Below, piece by piece: positions 54,995 to 64,000 of a DNA stretch of 64,000 nucleotides. Position numbers and translations under genes: made by a program. The notes below the pieces were generated by a model. It saw nothing but the letters and a program-made list of their open reading frames with translations. It was not told the DNA's origin and searched no databases. The DNA is taken from positions 124,001 to 188,000 of the forward strand of contig NZ_OBEF01000002.1 in NCBI RefSeq assembly GCF_900215375.1, in the 5' to 3' direction. Source of the DNA: Enterobacter sp. CC120223-11 (lineage in GTDB: Bacteria > Pseudomonadota > Gammaproteobacteria > Enterobacterales > Enterobacteriaceae). The first letter of the stretch is position 1. Each line of letters opens with the position of its first letter.

Positions 54995-55016
54995 ACCGAC
55001 GAAAGTCGGTTTTTTT
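54995..55016 (+). terminator. Terminator of phoBR
   Basis: ACCGAC, loop GAAA, GTCGGT, then TTTTTT. Perfect 6-bp stem with a GNRA loop, 30 bases after the phoR stop. Confidence 0.9.
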
Positions 55017-55372
55017 CCTTTCCGCTCATTGATGCGCTGGATAATTATCAATCGCCTGCTGCTTTTTTGTTCGCATGATTGGCCAGATGTTTTTCTGATA
55101 TATGGTTGTTCGTGCTGGAACGTAAATGGTTGTTGCTATAATCATCTGGTTTTGCGATCCCATGTTGCATTAAAACGTTATAAGCGTTTAAATTGGCCCC
55201 CATGCAGTCGCAGTCTGACTGCCTTCATGCGATAAACCCAATAACTATTCTTTACGCATGAGTATCGGGAGTATTTCCCACTGCATGACACGCTTTCACC
55301 GTTGTTCTGTTCCGCAGGGATAAGCGCGGCGTTTTTACTTTCAACACCACATCCACAGGCAGTAAAGAGTTT
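55017..55372 (+). other. Intergenic leader region of brnQ
   Basis: 356 bases with no supported gene; it must carry the brnQ promoter and a long leader. The sequence AACGTTATAAGCGTTT near 55173 is AT-rich and partly symmetric. No riboswitch pattern was recognised. Confidence 0.4.
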
Positions 55373-56692
55373 ATGACCCATCAGTTAAAATCTCGCGATA
55401 TCATCGCGTTGGGCTTTATGACCTTTGCGTTGTTCGTTGGCGCGGGCAACATCATTTTCCCTCCTATGGTTGGTTTGCAGGCTGGCGAGCATGTCTGGAC
55501 GGCGGCTTTAGGCTTTCTGATCACCGGCGTAGGTCTGCCAGTGCTGACCATTATCGCGTTGGCGAAAGTCGGCGGCGGCGTGGACAGCCTCAGCACCCCA
55601 ATCGGTAAAGTCGCGGGCGTTCTGCTGGCGGTGGTGTGCTACCTCGCGGTCGGGCCATTGTTCGCCACGCCGCGTACTGCAACCGTCTCTTTCGAAGTGG
55701 GAATTGCCCCGCTGACCGGTGACGGTCCGTTGCCGCTGTTCATCTACAGCCTGGTCTATTTCGCGCTGGTGATTCTGGTTTCGCTCTATCCGGGCAAGCT
55801 GCTGGATACCGTCGGTAACTTCCTTGCACCGCTGAAAATCATCGCGCTGATTGTGCTGGCAGTGGCGGCCATCATGTGGCCTGCGGGCTCCATCAGCCAT
55901 GCGCTGGAAGCCTATCAAACCGCACCGTTCTCAAACGGCTTCGTTAACGGCTACCTGACCATGGATACGCTCGGGGCGATGGTGTTCGGTATCGTTATCG
56001 TGAATGCCGCACGTTCCCGCGGCGTAAGCGAAGCCCGTCTGCTGACGCGCTATACCGTGTGGGCTGGCCTGATGGCGGGTGTCGGTCTGACGCTGCTGTA
56101 CCTGGCGCTGTTCCGTCTGGGTTCTGACAGCGCAACGCTTGTTGATCAGAATGCCAACGGCGCAACGATTCTGCATGCTTACGTTCAGCACACCTTCGGC
56201 GGAGCGGGCAGCTTCCTGCTGGCGGCGCTGATTTTCCTGGCCTGTATGGTCACGGCGGTTGGCCTGACGACCGCGTGCGCGGAGTTCTTCTCCCAGTATC
56301 TGCCGCTCTCTTACAAAACGCTGGTGTTCATCCTCGGGATCTTCTCGATGGTGGTGTCCAACCTTGGCCTGAGCCATCTGATTCAGATCTCCATTCCGGT
56401 TCTCACCGCGATTTATCCGCCGTGTATCGCACTCGTTGTATTAAGTTTTACCCGCGGTTGGTGGCATAATTCGACCCGCGTGATTGCCCCGGCGATGTTT
56501 ATCAGCCTGGTGTTCGGCCTGCTCGACGGCGTGAAAGCCTCCGTGTTTGCTGATATCCTTCCGGCCTGGACCTCGCATCTGCCACTGGCGCAGCAGGGTC
56601 TGGCCTGGCTGATGCCAACTATCGTCGCCGCCGTTCTGGCGATGGGATGGGATCGCGCCGCAGGCCGTCAGGTAACCTCCAGCGCGCATTAA
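55373..56692 (+). CDS. brnQ: Branched-chain amino acid:cation symporter BrnQ
   Basis: 439 residues, the E. coli length, twelve membrane helices, LIVCS family ([35 protein letters not shown]). Imports Leu, Ile and Val. proY lies 75 bases downstream past a terminator. Confidence 0.97.
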   Translation: MTHQLKSRDIIALGFMTFALFVGAGNIIFPPMVGLQAGEHVWTAALGFLITGVGLPVLTIIALAKVGGGVDSLSTPIGKVAGVLLAVVCYLAVGPLFATPRTATVSFEVGIAPLTGDGPLPLFIYSLVYFALVILVSLYPGKLLDTVGNFLAPLKIIALIVLAVAAIMWPAGSISHALEAYQTAPFSNGFVNGYLTMDTLGAMVFGIVIVNAARSRGVSEARLLTRYTVWAGLMAGVGLTLLYLALFRLGSDSATLVDQNANGATILHAYVQHTFGGAGSFLLAALIFLACMVTAVGLTTACAEFFSQYLPLSYKTLVFILGIFSMVVSNLGLSHLIQISIPVLTAIYPPCIALVVLSFTRGWWHNSTRVIAPAMFISLVFGLLDGVKASVFADILPAWTSHLPLAQQGLAWLMPTIVAAVLAMGWDRAAGRQVTSSAH

Positions 56693-56713
56693 TAGCGGGC
56701 GAGGATAGAAATT

Positions 56714-56749
56714 AACCACGGGGCCAATGGCTCCGTGGTTTTGTTTTTT
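56714..56749 (+). terminator. Terminator between brnQ and proY
   Basis: AACCACGG, 11-base loop, CCGTGGTT, then TTGTTTTTT; 21 bases after the brnQ stop. Confidence 0.85.
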
Positions 56750-56767
56750 GTTAAGGCAGTGGAATTC

Positions 56768-58141
56768 ATGGCAACAGATAACAAGCTAAAGCGTGGGCTT
56801 ACCGCCCGTCACATCCGCTTTATGGCGCTCGGTTCGGCTATCGGAACCGGTCTTTTTTATGGCTCGGCAGACGCCATTAAAATGGCCGGTCCCAGCGTGC
56901 TGCTGGCGTACCTCATCGGCGGCGTGGCCGCTTACATTATCATGCGTGCGCTCGGCGAAATGTCGGTGCACAACCCGTCTGCCAGCTCCTTTTCCCGCTA
57001 TGCGCAGGAAAACTTAGGCCCGCTGGCAGGCTACATCACCGGCTGGACCTACTGCTTCGAAATCCTGATTGTTGCCATCGCCGACGTCACGGCGTTCGGT
57101 ATTTACATGGGCGTTTGGTTCCCCGCGGTGCCGCACTGGATTTGGGTGCTGAGCGTGGTGCTGCTGATATGCTCCATCAACCTGATGAGCGTCAAAGTCT
57201 TTGGCGAACTGGAGTTCTGGTTCTCGTTCTTCAAGGTCGCCACCATCATCGTGATGATTGTCGCCGGTTTCGGCATCATCATCTGGGGGATTGGCAACGG
57301 CGGGCAGCCAACGGGCATTCACAACCTCTGGAGCAACGGCGGCTTCTTCAGCAACGGCTGGCTTGGCATGGTGATGTCGTTGCAGATGGTGATGTTCGCC
57401 TACGGTGGGATTGAAATCATCGGCATCACCGCCGGGGAAGCGAAAGATCCGGAGAAATCCATTCCGCGCGCCATCAACTCCGTGCCGATGCGTATTCTGG
57501 TGTTCTACGTGGGCACGCTGTTTGTGATCATGTCTATCTACCCGTGGAACCAGGTCGGCACCAACGGCAGTCCGTTCGTGATGACCTTCCAGCATATGGG
57601 CATTACCTTTGCGGCCAGCATCCTGAACTTCGTGGTGCTGACGGCTTCGCTTTCCGCAATTAACTCCGACGTGTTTGGCGTGGGGCGCATGCTGCACGGC
57701 ATGGCGGAGCAGGGCAGTGCGCCGAAGGTGTTCGCCAAAACTTCCCGCCGCGGCGTGCCGTGGGTGACGGTGGCGGTGATGACCGTAGCGCTGCTGCTGG
57801 CGGTCTACCTGAACTACATCATGCCAGAGAACGTCTTCCTGGTGATTGCGTCGCTGGCGACCTTCGCCACCGTCTGGGTGTGGATCATGATCCTGCTGTC
57901 ACAGATTGCCTTCCGCCGTCGCCTGTCGCCGGAAGAAGTGAAGGATCTTAAATTCAAGGTGCCTGGCGGCGTGTTCACCACGATTGCAGGCCTGCTGTTC
58001 CTGGTGTTTATCATCGCCCTGATTGGCTGGCACCCGGATACCCGTATTTCGCTGTACGTCGGCTTTGCGTGGATTGTGCTGCTGCTGATTGGCTGGCAGT
58101 TCAAGACGCGCCGCGATCGTCGTCTGGCTAACGCGCAGTAA
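56768..58141 (+). CDS. proY: Amino-acid permease ProY
   Basis: 457 residues from ATG 56768 ([19 protein letters not shown]), the E. coli length; the open frame from 56735 runs through the brnQ terminator and is not the start. APC family with twelve helices; [22 protein letters not shown] is the substrate-binding helix 1. Cryptic proline-specific permease in its relatives. Confidence 0.95.
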   Translation: MATDNKLKRGLTARHIRFMALGSAIGTGLFYGSADAIKMAGPSVLLAYLIGGVAAYIIMRALGEMSVHNPSASSFSRYAQENLGPLAGYITGWTYCFEILIVAIADVTAFGIYMGVWFPAVPHWIWVLSVVLLICSINLMSVKVFGELEFWFSFFKVATIIVMIVAGFGIIIWGIGNGGQPTGIHNLWSNGGFFSNGWLGMVMSLQMVMFAYGGIEIIGITAGEAKDPEKSIPRAINSVPMRILVFYVGTLFVIMSIYPWNQVGTNGSPFVMTFQHMGITFAASILNFVVLTASLSAINSDVFGVGRMLHGMAEQGSAPKVFAKTSRRGVPWVTVAVMTVALLLAVYLNYIMPENVFLVIASLATFATVWVWIMILLSQIAFRRRLSPEEVKDLKFKVPGGVFTTIAGLLFLVFIIALIGWHPDTRISLYVGFAWIVLLLIGWQFKTRRDRRLANAQ

Positions 58142-58151
58142 TGGCTTCAAG

Positions 58152-58178
58152 CCCGGCGGCGTTCTGCTGCCGGGGTTC
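58152..58178 (+). terminator. Terminator-like stem-loop after proY
   Basis: CCCGGC (58152-58157) and GCCGGG (58169-58174), followed by GTTCCTT; 11 bases after the proY stop. T-run weak. Confidence 0.55.
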
Positions 58179-58180
58179 CT

Positions 58181-58203
58181 TCTCCTCCCCCTTCATCCTC
58201 CCC
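58181..58203 (-). promoter_or_regulatory. MalT-box-like direct repeats before malZ
   Basis: Read on the minus strand: GGGGAGGATG (58203-58194) and GGGGAGGAGA (58190-58181), each 9 of 10 with the MalT consensus GGGGAKGAGG, 13 bases apart. A weaker copy (TAGGAGGATG) lies at 58236-58227. Consistent with MalT control of malZ. Confidence 0.6.
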
Positions 58204-58281
58204 GCAAAAAAGCCATAATGATGAGTCATCCTCCTAATGCGTATGGCAGGATGAACGCATTTTGAACAAAGGGGAAAAGCG

Positions 58282-60099
58282 ATGTTGAAGGCATGGCATC
58301 TGCCTGTTGCGCCGTTCATTAAACAGCAACAGGACCGGTTGACGATTACGCTCTGGCTGAGCGGGGAAGCGCCGCCGCTGAAGGTGACGCTTCGCGCGGA
58401 AGAAGATAACGAAGAGATCTCGCTGCCGATGCATCGTCTGCGCAGCGAGCCGTATCCGGGCGTTGTGGCCTGGCGGGCGGAGATCGCTTTAAGCAGCGGC
58501 CAGCCTCGTCGTCGCTACAGCTTTAAGCTGATGTGGGCCAACCGCCAGCGCTGGTTCACGCCTCAAGGCTTCAGCGCTTTTCCGCCTGCGCGGCTGGAAC
58601 AGTTCGCCGTCGACGTGCCGGACACCGGCCCGCAGTGGGTGGCAGACCAGGTCTTCTATCAAATTTTCCCTGACAGATTTGCCCGCAGTGAGCCTCGCAC
58701 CGCCGAGCAGGACAACGTCTATTACCATCACGCCGCCGGACGTGACATCGTGCTGCGCGAATGGGATGAACCATTAACGGCAGAAGCGGGAGGTTCAACC
58801 TTTTACGGCGGCGACCTCGACGGCATCAGCGAGAACCTGCCGTATCTGAAAAAGCTTGGCGTCACCGCGCTGTACCTCAACCCGGTGTTTGTCGCGCCGA
58901 GCGTGCATAAGTACGACACCGAAGATTATCGCCACGTCGACCCACAGTTTGGCGGCGATCAGGCGTTACTCCGCCTGCGGCACAACACGCGTCGCGAGGG
59001 AATGAAGCTGATTCTCGATGGCGTGTTTAACCACAGCGGTGATTCGCACGGCTGGTTTGACCGACATAACCGCGGCACTGACGGTGCCTGCCACAATCCT
59101 TCCTCACACTGGCGGGACTGGTACAGTTTCTCCGAAGAGGGCAAAGCGCTGGACTGGTTGGGCTATGCCAGCCTGCCGAAGCTCGATTTCAGCTCTGAAA
59201 CGCTGATCAACGAAATCTATCGCGATGAGGACAGCATCGTTCGCCACTGGCTGAAAGCACCGTGGAGCATGGACGGCTGGCGGCTGGACGTGGTGCACAT
59301 GCTTGGCGAAGCGGGCGGGGCGCGCAACAACCTTCAGCACATTGCGGGCATCACCAAAGCGGCAAAAGAGACGCAGCCGGAGGCCTATATTCTGGGCGAG
59401 CACTTCGGCGACGCGCGTCAGTGGCTGCAGGCCGATGCCGAAGATGCGGCGATGAACTATCGCGGCTTCACCTTCCCGCTGTGGGGCTTCCTCGCCAACA
59501 CCGATATCTCCTACGATCCGCAGCTGATTGATGCGCAAACCTGTATGGCGTGGATGGACAACTATCGCGCCAGCCTCTCGCATCAGCAGCAGCTGAGAAT
59601 GTTCAATCAGCTCGACAGCCACGACACTGCGCGCTTTAAATCCCTGCTCGGCAAGGACGTGGCGCGCCTGCCTCTGGCGGTAGTGTGGCTGTTCACATGG
59701 CCGGGCGTGCCGTGCATTTATTACGGCGACGAAGTGGGGCTCGACGGTAACAACGACCCGTTCTGCCGCAAGCCGTTCCCGTGGAATAAAGAGCAGCAGG
59801 ATACGGATCTGCTGGCGCTTTATCAGCGTATGACAAAGCTGCGCCATCGCACGCAGGCGCTGCGTCACGGCGGCTGTCAGGTGATTTATGCTGAAGACAA
59901 CGTGGTGGTGTTCGTTCGCGTGTTGAAACAGCAGCGCGTGCTGGTGGCGATCAACCGCGGCGAGCCGTGCGAAGTGGTACTCGAAGCCTCGCCGCTGCTG
60001 GCAGTCAAAGAGTGGCTGCTGAAAGAGGGCAAAGGCACGCTACAGGATGATGTGCTGACGCTGCCTGCCATTTCCGCCTCGGTGTGGTTCGGGAATTAG
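58282..60099 (+). CDS. malZ: Maltodextrin glucosidase MalZ
   Basis: 605 residues, the E. coli length. N-terminal beta domain (1-120), then a GH13 barrel: DGVFNHSGD (region II), GWRLDVVHM (nucleophile Asp), YILGEHFGD (acid Glu) and QLDSHDTAR (region IV), then a C-terminal beta domain. Releases glucose from the reducing end of maltodextrins in the cytoplasm. Confidence 0.97.
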   Translation: MLKAWHLPVAPFIKQQQDRLTITLWLSGEAPPLKVTLRAEEDNEEISLPMHRLRSEPYPGVVAWRAEIALSSGQPRRRYSFKLMWANRQRWFTPQGFSAFPPARLEQFAVDVPDTGPQWVADQVFYQIFPDRFARSEPRTAEQDNVYYHHAAGRDIVLREWDEPLTAEAGGSTFYGGDLDGISENLPYLKKLGVTALYLNPVFVAPSVHKYDTEDYRHVDPQFGGDQALLRLRHNTRREGMKLILDGVFNHSGDSHGWFDRHNRGTDGACHNPSSHWRDWYSFSEEGKALDWLGYASLPKLDFSSETLINEIYRDEDSIVRHWLKAPWSMDGWRLDVVHMLGEAGGARNNLQHIAGITKAAKETQPEAYILGEHFGDARQWLQADAEDAAMNYRGFTFPLWGFLANTDISYDPQLIDAQTCMAWMDNYRASLSHQQQLRMFNQLDSHDTARFKSLLGKDVARLPLAVVWLFTWPGVPCIYYGDEVGLDGNNDPFCRKPFPWNKEQQDTDLLALYQRMTKLRHRTQALRHGGCQVIYAEDNVVVFVRVLKQQRVLVAINRGEPCEVVLEASPLLAVKEWLLKEGKGTLQDDVLTLPAISASVWFGN

Positions 60100-60131
60100 C
60101 GGGCAGAATGCCTGGTGGCAAGGTAAACAGT

Positions 60132-60158
60132 AAAACCCTCTCTGGAGAGGGTTTTTTA
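60132..60158 (+). terminator. Terminator of malZ
   Basis: AAACCCTCTC/GAGAGGGTTT stem followed by TTT, 33 bases after the malZ stop. Confidence 0.85.
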
Positions 60159-60168
60159 GTGTTTGCAC

Positions 60169-60253
60169 CCCTCTCCTGGTGGGAGAGGGCCGGGGGAGAG
60201 GGCATCAGGCCGCACAAACCGTAGGCCGGGTCAGGCGCAGCCGCCACCCGGCA
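60169..60253. repeat. REP-like dispersed repeats after malZ
   Basis: CCCCTCTCCTGGTGGGAGAGGGCCGGGGGAG... (60169-60200) is a GC-rich imperfect palindrome of the kind scattered between Enterobacter genes. GTAGGCCGGGTCAGGCGCAGCCGCCACCCGGC (60221-60252) is a REP-type palindrome with a GC-rich imperfect stem. They sit between the convergent ends of malZ and the LysR gene. Confidence 0.75.
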
Positions 60254-60258
60254 TGGTT

Positions 60259-61155
60259 TTAAGGGTAGAATTCGTCCACTTTGGATAGCAGCGCTTCTCG
60301 CCACCAGCGCTGCGCCAGCCCGTCGCTGTGGTTGCGCCAGGCCATATAGGCCACGTCTTTTTCACGAAACGACACCACCGATTTTTCCACCAGCTCCCCG
60401 TTCTCCAGCCACGGACGCGCGATATGGCGCGGCAGAAAACCACAGCCCATCCCGGCGCGCAGCAGCGTTAACTTTGAGTGAAAATCATCGACGCGGATCT
60501 GCGGCTGCTCGTCCATCAGGTTGCTGTTGATCGGCTGGCAGCTGCGGGCGCTGTCGCTTATCACCACTGCCCGATGCAGGCAGAGCTGATCGTTGGTGAG
60601 GGGAGTTTGCGTCTGCGCCAGCGGGTGCGAAGGCGCCACGACAAAGATGTTATCGAGCGTGCCGAGCATTTTGTATGCCCATGCGGCGGAGGTTGGCGGC
60701 TCATTAATCGCCCCTAGAATCATGTCCGCCCCGTGATGGGTTAACTCTTCCCACGAGCCTGCCAGCGTGTGGTGGGTGAAGTTCAGCCGCGTCTGCTTGT
60801 TGAGGGCGTGAAACTCATCGATTAACGGCAGCAGGGCGTTAAAAGGAAAAGAGTCGTCCAACGCAATCGACAGCTCTTTCTCCCAGCCGGACTGTACCTG
60901 CACCGCCTGTTTTTCCAGATCTTTTGCCGCATTCAGCAGCAGGCGCCCCTTTTCCAGCATCATCCTGCCGGTGTCAGTGAATTTCGCCCGGTGGCCTGAG
61001 CGGTCCAGCAGCGTGATGTTCAGATCGCCCTCCAGCTTCTGAATCATATAGCTGAGCGCGGCAGGGGTTTTGAACAGCGACTCTGCCGCCGTGGCGAAAG
61101 AGCCGTGTTTGTCGAGGGCATCTAGAATCAGTAACACGTCGAGGTTTAAGCGCAT
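60259..61155 (-). CDS. LysR-type transcriptional regulator
   Basis: 298 residues from ATG 61155 (MRLNLDVLLILDALDKHGSF), the usual LysR beginning; an open extension to 61281 has no support. N-terminal winged helix-turn-helix (AAESLFKTPAALSYMIQKLEGDLNITLLDR), then the effector-binding domain (about 90-290). Divergent from the YcaC-like gene, 259 bases apart, so it probably controls that cluster. Effector unknown. Confidence 0.87.
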   Translation of the reverse strand: MRLNLDVLLILDALDKHGSFATAAESLFKTPAALSYMIQKLEGDLNITLLDRSGHRAKFTDTGRMMLEKGRLLLNAAKDLEKQAVQVQSGWEKELSIALDDSFPFNALLPLIDEFHALNKQTRLNFTHHTLAGSWEELTHHGADMILGAINEPPTSAAWAYKMLGTLDNIFVVAPSHPLAQTQTPLTNDQLCLHRAVVISDSARSCQPINSNLMDEQPQIRVDDFHSKLTLLRAGMGCGFLPRHIARPWLENGELVEKSVVSFREKDVAYMAWRNHSDGLAQRWWREALLSKVDEFYP

Positions 61156-61414
61156 GGCGACAAACATCATTAGAAAACAATAAGAGGATTTTCCCCGAAC
61201 GGGTCCGTCGATAAAAGTGAAAAAATAAGAACGTACTGGCGTAAATTTTTGAGCAAAATAGTTCTTCTCCCCCGGGTTCACCGAACGGAAAAATTTCTTA
61301 AATAACTCGTTAGAAATTTCCGCCTATACTCATCAGGCTTTCTCCCTCAGGATCCAACTGCTCACAACAGTCTTAGACCGTTGCATTTTAACTTATTGAT
61401 TATGAAGGTGTGAT

Positions 61415-62056
61415 ATGTCTATCCGGGAACTGATTGACCCTCAAAACTCCGCGCTTATTTTTATCGACCACCAGCCACAAATGTCTTTTGGCGTGGCGAA
61501 CATTGACCGTCAGACGTTGAAAAATAATACCGTCGCACTGGCGAAGGCCGGCAAGATTTTTAATGTGCCGACGATTTATACCTCCGTCGAAACCAAAAGC
61601 TTCAGCGGCTACATCTGGCCGGAACTGCTGGCGGTGCATCCGGACGTCAAGCCGATTGAGCGCACCTCCATGAACTCCTGGGAAGATGAGGCGTTTGTGA
61701 AAGCCGTGAAAGCTACCGGTCGCAAAAAGCTCATCATCTCCGCGCTGTGGACCGAAGTCTGCCTGACTTTCCCGGCGCTAATGGCGCTGGATGAAGGCTT
61801 TGAAGTGTACGTGGTGACGGATACTTCCGGCGGCACGTCCATTGATGCCCACGAACGCGCTATCGACCGTATGGTGCAGGCTGGCGCGGTGCCGGTGACC
61901 TGGCAGCAGGTGCTGCTGGAGTACCAGCGCGACTGGTCGCGTAAGGGCACTTATGACGCGGTAATGGACCTGGTGCGCGAACATTCCGGCGCTTACGGGA
62001 TGGGCGTCGACTACGCCTACACTCTGGTGCACGGCGCGCCAGAACGTAAAGCGTAA
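61415..62056 (+). CDS. YcaC-like isochorismatase-family hydrolase
   Basis: 213 residues. Asp18 (LIFIDHQPQ) and the nucleophile Cys116 (ALWTEVCLTFPA) are present; the usual catalytic Lys region reads IERTSMNSW, as in the YcaC subgroup where the Lys is also not obvious. The LVREHSGAYGMG tail is typical. Substrate unknown. Ribosome site GAAGGTGTGAT. A terminator separates it from the next gene. Confidence 0.87.
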   Translation: MSIRELIDPQNSALIFIDHQPQMSFGVANIDRQTLKNNTVALAKAGKIFNVPTIYTSVETKSFSGYIWPELLAVHPDVKPIERTSMNSWEDEAFVKAVKATGRKKLIISALWTEVCLTFPALMALDEGFEVYVVTDTSGGTSIDAHERAIDRMVQAGAVPVTWQQVLLEYQRDWSRKGTYDAVMDLVREHSGAYGMGVDYAYTLVHGAPERKA

Positions 62057-62065
62057 GGCTGACCG

Positions 62066-62088
62066 GCGGGCTGAGGCCCGCTTTTTTT
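62066..62088 (+). terminator. Terminator or attenuator inside the YcaC cluster
   Basis: GCGGGC, loop TGAG, GCCCGC, then TTTTTTT (62082-62088), 9 bases after the hydrolase stop and 22 bases before the next start codon. Confidence 0.85.
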
Positions 62089-62110
62089 CGACCGTAAGGA
62101 ATCCATCGCC

Positions 62111-62656
62111 ATGAGCCAACAGAAACACGTGACGCTGGTCATCACCCATGCACTGAACCCGCAGAACAGCTCCCGCTACGAAGCCTGGCTGGGGAAAATC
62201 ATGCCCGTGGCGGCGGAGTTCCCTGGGCATCTCGGCGCCAACGTTATCCGCCCGGCCGACGGGCAGGGTAAGTGGAACATCATCATTCGCTTCGACACCC
62301 TTGAACACCTTTACGCCTGGACCCAGTCGGAAATCCGCCAGCGTCTGGTGGATGAAATCACCCCGCTATTGACCGAAGGCGACCATACCGAAGTGCGTAC
62401 CGAAGCGGCCTTCTGGTTTACGCCGCCCGCACTCCATGTGCGTCAGCCTAAACGCTGGAAGCAGTTTCTGATTACGCTGCTGGTGATTTTCCCGAGCACG
62501 AATCTTGTTCCCGCCGTCACCGGCGCATTGTTTCCTGCGCTGAAAGGTTCTCTGCTGCTGCATCTGATTAACGATGCCTGCGTCGTGGCGCTGGTGGTCT
62601 GGCTGTGGATGCCCATCGTTACCCGAATTTTTGCCGGCTGGCTGAAAAAAGCCTGA
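62111..62656 (+). CDS. ABM-domain membrane protein (antibiotic biosynthesis monooxygenase-like)
   Basis: 181 residues. N-terminal ~100-residue ABM-type ferredoxin-like domain (VTLVITHALNPQNSSRYEAWLG; WNIIIRFDTLEHLYAWTQSE), then two membrane helices (about 118-137 and 150-170), an arrangement found in small unassigned membrane proteins. Ribosome site AAGGAATCCATCGCC. It lies 20 bases before the amidohydrolase gene. Function unknown. Confidence 0.8.
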   Translation: MSQQKHVTLVITHALNPQNSSRYEAWLGKIMPVAAEFPGHLGANVIRPADGQGKWNIIIRFDTLEHLYAWTQSEIRQRLVDEITPLLTEGDHTEVRTEAAFWFTPPALHVRQPKRWKQFLITLLVIFPSTNLVPAVTGALFPALKGSLLLHLINDACVVALVVWLWMPIVTRIFAGWLKKA

Positions 62657-62676
62657 ACCGGTCTGAGGAGTCTGAA

Positions 62677-64000
62677 ATGTCTCAACATGCCACTTTGATC
62701 CTGACCCACGGTGACATTCATACGCTGGATAAACAGAATCCGCTGGCGGAGGCCGTGGCGATCGCCAATGGCAAGATCATCGCTGCGGGCACTCACGATC
62801 GCGTGATGAGTTTCGCCAACGATGGCACGCAGATTATTGATCTGAAAGGCCATACGGTGATCCCCGGCCTGAACGATTCACACCTGCACCTGATCCGCGG
62901 GGGGTTGAATTACAACCTGGAGCTGCGATGGGAAGGCGTGCCGTCCCTCGCTGACGCGCTGCGTATGCTGAAAGATCAGGCTGACCGCACGCCGTCGCCG
63001 CAGTGGGTGCGCGTGGTGGGCGGCTGGAGCGAGTTCCAGTTTGCCGAACGGCGCATGCCGACCATTGAAGAACTAAACGAAGCTGCACCGGACACGCCAG
63101 TGTTTGTGCTGCATCTGTACGATCGGGTGCTGCTGAATCGCGCGGCGCTGAAGGCGGTTGGTTACACCAAAGACACGCCAAATCCTGCTGGCGGTGAGAT
63201 CGTTCGCGATAAAAACGGTAATCCGACCGGGATGCTGGTGGCGAAGCCCAATGCGATGATCCTCTACTCGACGCTGGCGAAAGGGCCAAAATTGCCGATC
63301 GAAATGCAGGTGAACTCCACCCGTCAGTTTATGCGCGAGCTGAATCGCCTGGGCCTCACGAGCGCCATCGACGCGGGCGGCGGTTTCCAGAACTACCCGG
63401 AAGATTACCAGGTGATCGACGAGCTGCACGCCAAAGATCAGATGACGGTGCGCATCGCCTACAACCTCTTCACCCAGCGCCCGAAACAGGAGCTCGAGGA
63501 CTTCGAGCGCTGGACCGATATGCTCAAGCCAGGGCAGGGCACTGATTTCTATCGCGCCAACGGGGCCGGGGAGATGCTGGTGTTTTCGGCGGCGGATTTT
63601 GAAGACTTCCTGCAGCCGCGCCCTGATTTGCCGGAAGGGATGGAGGACGAACTGGAGCGCGTGGTGCGCCATCTGGTGGAACACCGCTGGCCATTCCGCC
63701 TGCACGCCACCTATGACGAGTCCATCAGCCGGATGCTCGACGTATTCGAGAAGGTGAACCGTGACATTCCGTTCAACGGCCTGCACTGGTTCTTCGATCA
63801 CGCCGAGACCATTACCGAGCGCAATATCGAGCGCGTGAAATCGCTTGGCGGCGGCATTGCCGTTCAGCATCGCATGGCATTCCAGGGCGAATATTTTGTC
63901 GACAGATACGGTAAAGAAGCGGTGAAACACACGCCGCCGGTGGCGAAAATGCTCGAACTGGACGTGCCGGTCGGGCTTGGCACAGATGCGACCCGCGTGG
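62677..64000 (+). CDS. YtcJ-like amidohydrolase, 3' end beyond window
   Basis: 441 codons are visible; the frame is open at the window end. ATG 62677 has CTGAGGAGTCTGAA before it. Amidohydrolase 3 family: metal-binding HLH in NDSHLHLIRGG (about residues 67-77), a His in LHATYDESISRML, HWFFDHAETI and GLGTDATRV near the window end (metal-ligand Asp). Relatives hydrolyse amides, hydantoins or formamides; the substrate is not evident. Last seen gene of the LysR-linked cluster. Confidence 0.88.
   Translation, partial: MSQHATLILTHGDIHTLDKQNPLAEAVAIANGKIIAAGTHDRVMSFANDGTQIIDLKGHTVIPGLNDSHLHLIRGGLNYNLELRWEGVPSLADALRMLKDQADRTPSPQWVRVVGGWSEFQFAERRMPTIEELNEAAPDTPVFVLHLYDRVLLNRAALKAVGYTKDTPNPAGGEIVRDKNGNPTGMLVAKPNAMILYSTLAKGPKLPIEMQVNSTRQFMRELNRLGLTSAIDAGGGFQNYPEDYQVIDELHAKDQMTVRIAYNLFTQRPKQELEDFERWTDMLKPGQGTDFYRANGAGEMLVFSAADFEDFLQPRPDLPEGMEDELERVVRHLVEHRWPFRLHATYDESISRMLDVFEKVNRDIPFNGLHWFFDHAETITERNIERVKSLGGGIAVQHRMAFQGEYFVDRYGKEAVKHTPPVAKMLELDVPVGLGTDATRV

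Noticed and set aside
63073-63930. 285-codon open frame on the minus strand
   Set aside because: Antisense to the amidohydrolase gene, which has conserved metal-binding motifs and a good ribosome site.
1-64000. CRISPR arrays, tRNA/rRNA genes, insertion sequences, integrases
   Set aside because: None seen on reading; no spaced direct repeats, no cloverleaf candidates, no transposase or integrase motifs.

Overview
The window looks like chromosomal DNA of an Enterobacteriaceae member, most likely the Enterobacter/Lelliottia/Leclercia group. Positions ~24.9-60.1 kb follow the Escherichia coli 8-9 min backbone gene by gene (tauABCD, hemB, ampH, sbmA-yaiW, yaiY, yaiZ, ddlA, iraP, psiF, proC, yaiI, aroL-yaiA, aroM, ppnP, rdgC, mak, araJ, sbcDC, phoBR, brnQ, proY, malZ), with protein lengths equal or nearly equal to E. 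coli. Genes at this locus that differ from E. coli point to a relative: phoA and dgcC are missing around psiF, and several genes are extra. The genus is inferred, not proven.

Region 1 (1-4.5 kb): a type I secretion locus of the microcin V kind (end of a TolC-like protein, an HlyD/CvaA-like adaptor, and a CvaB-like ABC exporter with an intact C39 peptidase triad). Two small genes follow, each with a 15-residue double-glycine leader. They look like an undescribed pair of class II microcin precursors; no immunity gene is recognisable. Region 2 (4.6-21 kb), AT-rich and accessory: two complete chaperone-usher fimbrial operons, one on each strand. Around them lie two gene pairs made of a membrane-bound winged-helix regulator (CadC/MarT type) and a small FidL-like partner, and two paralogous LuxR-type regulators whose receiver-like domains lack the phospho-acceptor Asp. 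The first fimbrial operon ends with an unexpected DcrB/EagR-like (DUF1795) gene. A membrane diguanylate cyclase (21.2-22.9 kb) and a yiaW-yiaV pair close the region.

Region 3 (24.9-36.4 kb): taurine uptake and desulfonation (tauABCD); a convergent fused acyltransferase of the ornithine-lipid OlsF type, preceded by a previously unremarked, well-spaced Pho box and -10 element; then hemB, ampH, a cysteine hydrolase, sbmA-yaiW, yaiY and yaiZ. Region 4 (36.4-48.4 kb): ddlA back to back with an extensin-like (M15-related) putative cell-wall hydrolase, an MdtG-like exporter, iraP, psiF, proC, yaiI, a DUF2076 gene, the TyrR/TrpR-controlled aroL with yaiA, aroM, ppnP, rdgC, mak and araJ. Region 5 (48.4-60.1 kb): sbcDC, phoBR behind a classical Pho box, brnQ, proY, and malZ with MalT-box-like repeats. 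Region 6 (60.1-64 kb): REP-like repeats, then a divergent LysR regulator and a small uncharacterised cluster (YcaC-type hydrolase, ABM-domain membrane protein, YtcJ-like amidohydrolase cut by the window end).

Themes: surface attachment, peptide secretion and c-di-GMP in the accessory part; phosphate starvation (phoBR, iraP, psiF and probably olsF) and sulfur starvation (tau) in the backbone. No tRNA, rRNA, insertion sequence, integrase or CRISPR array was seen.
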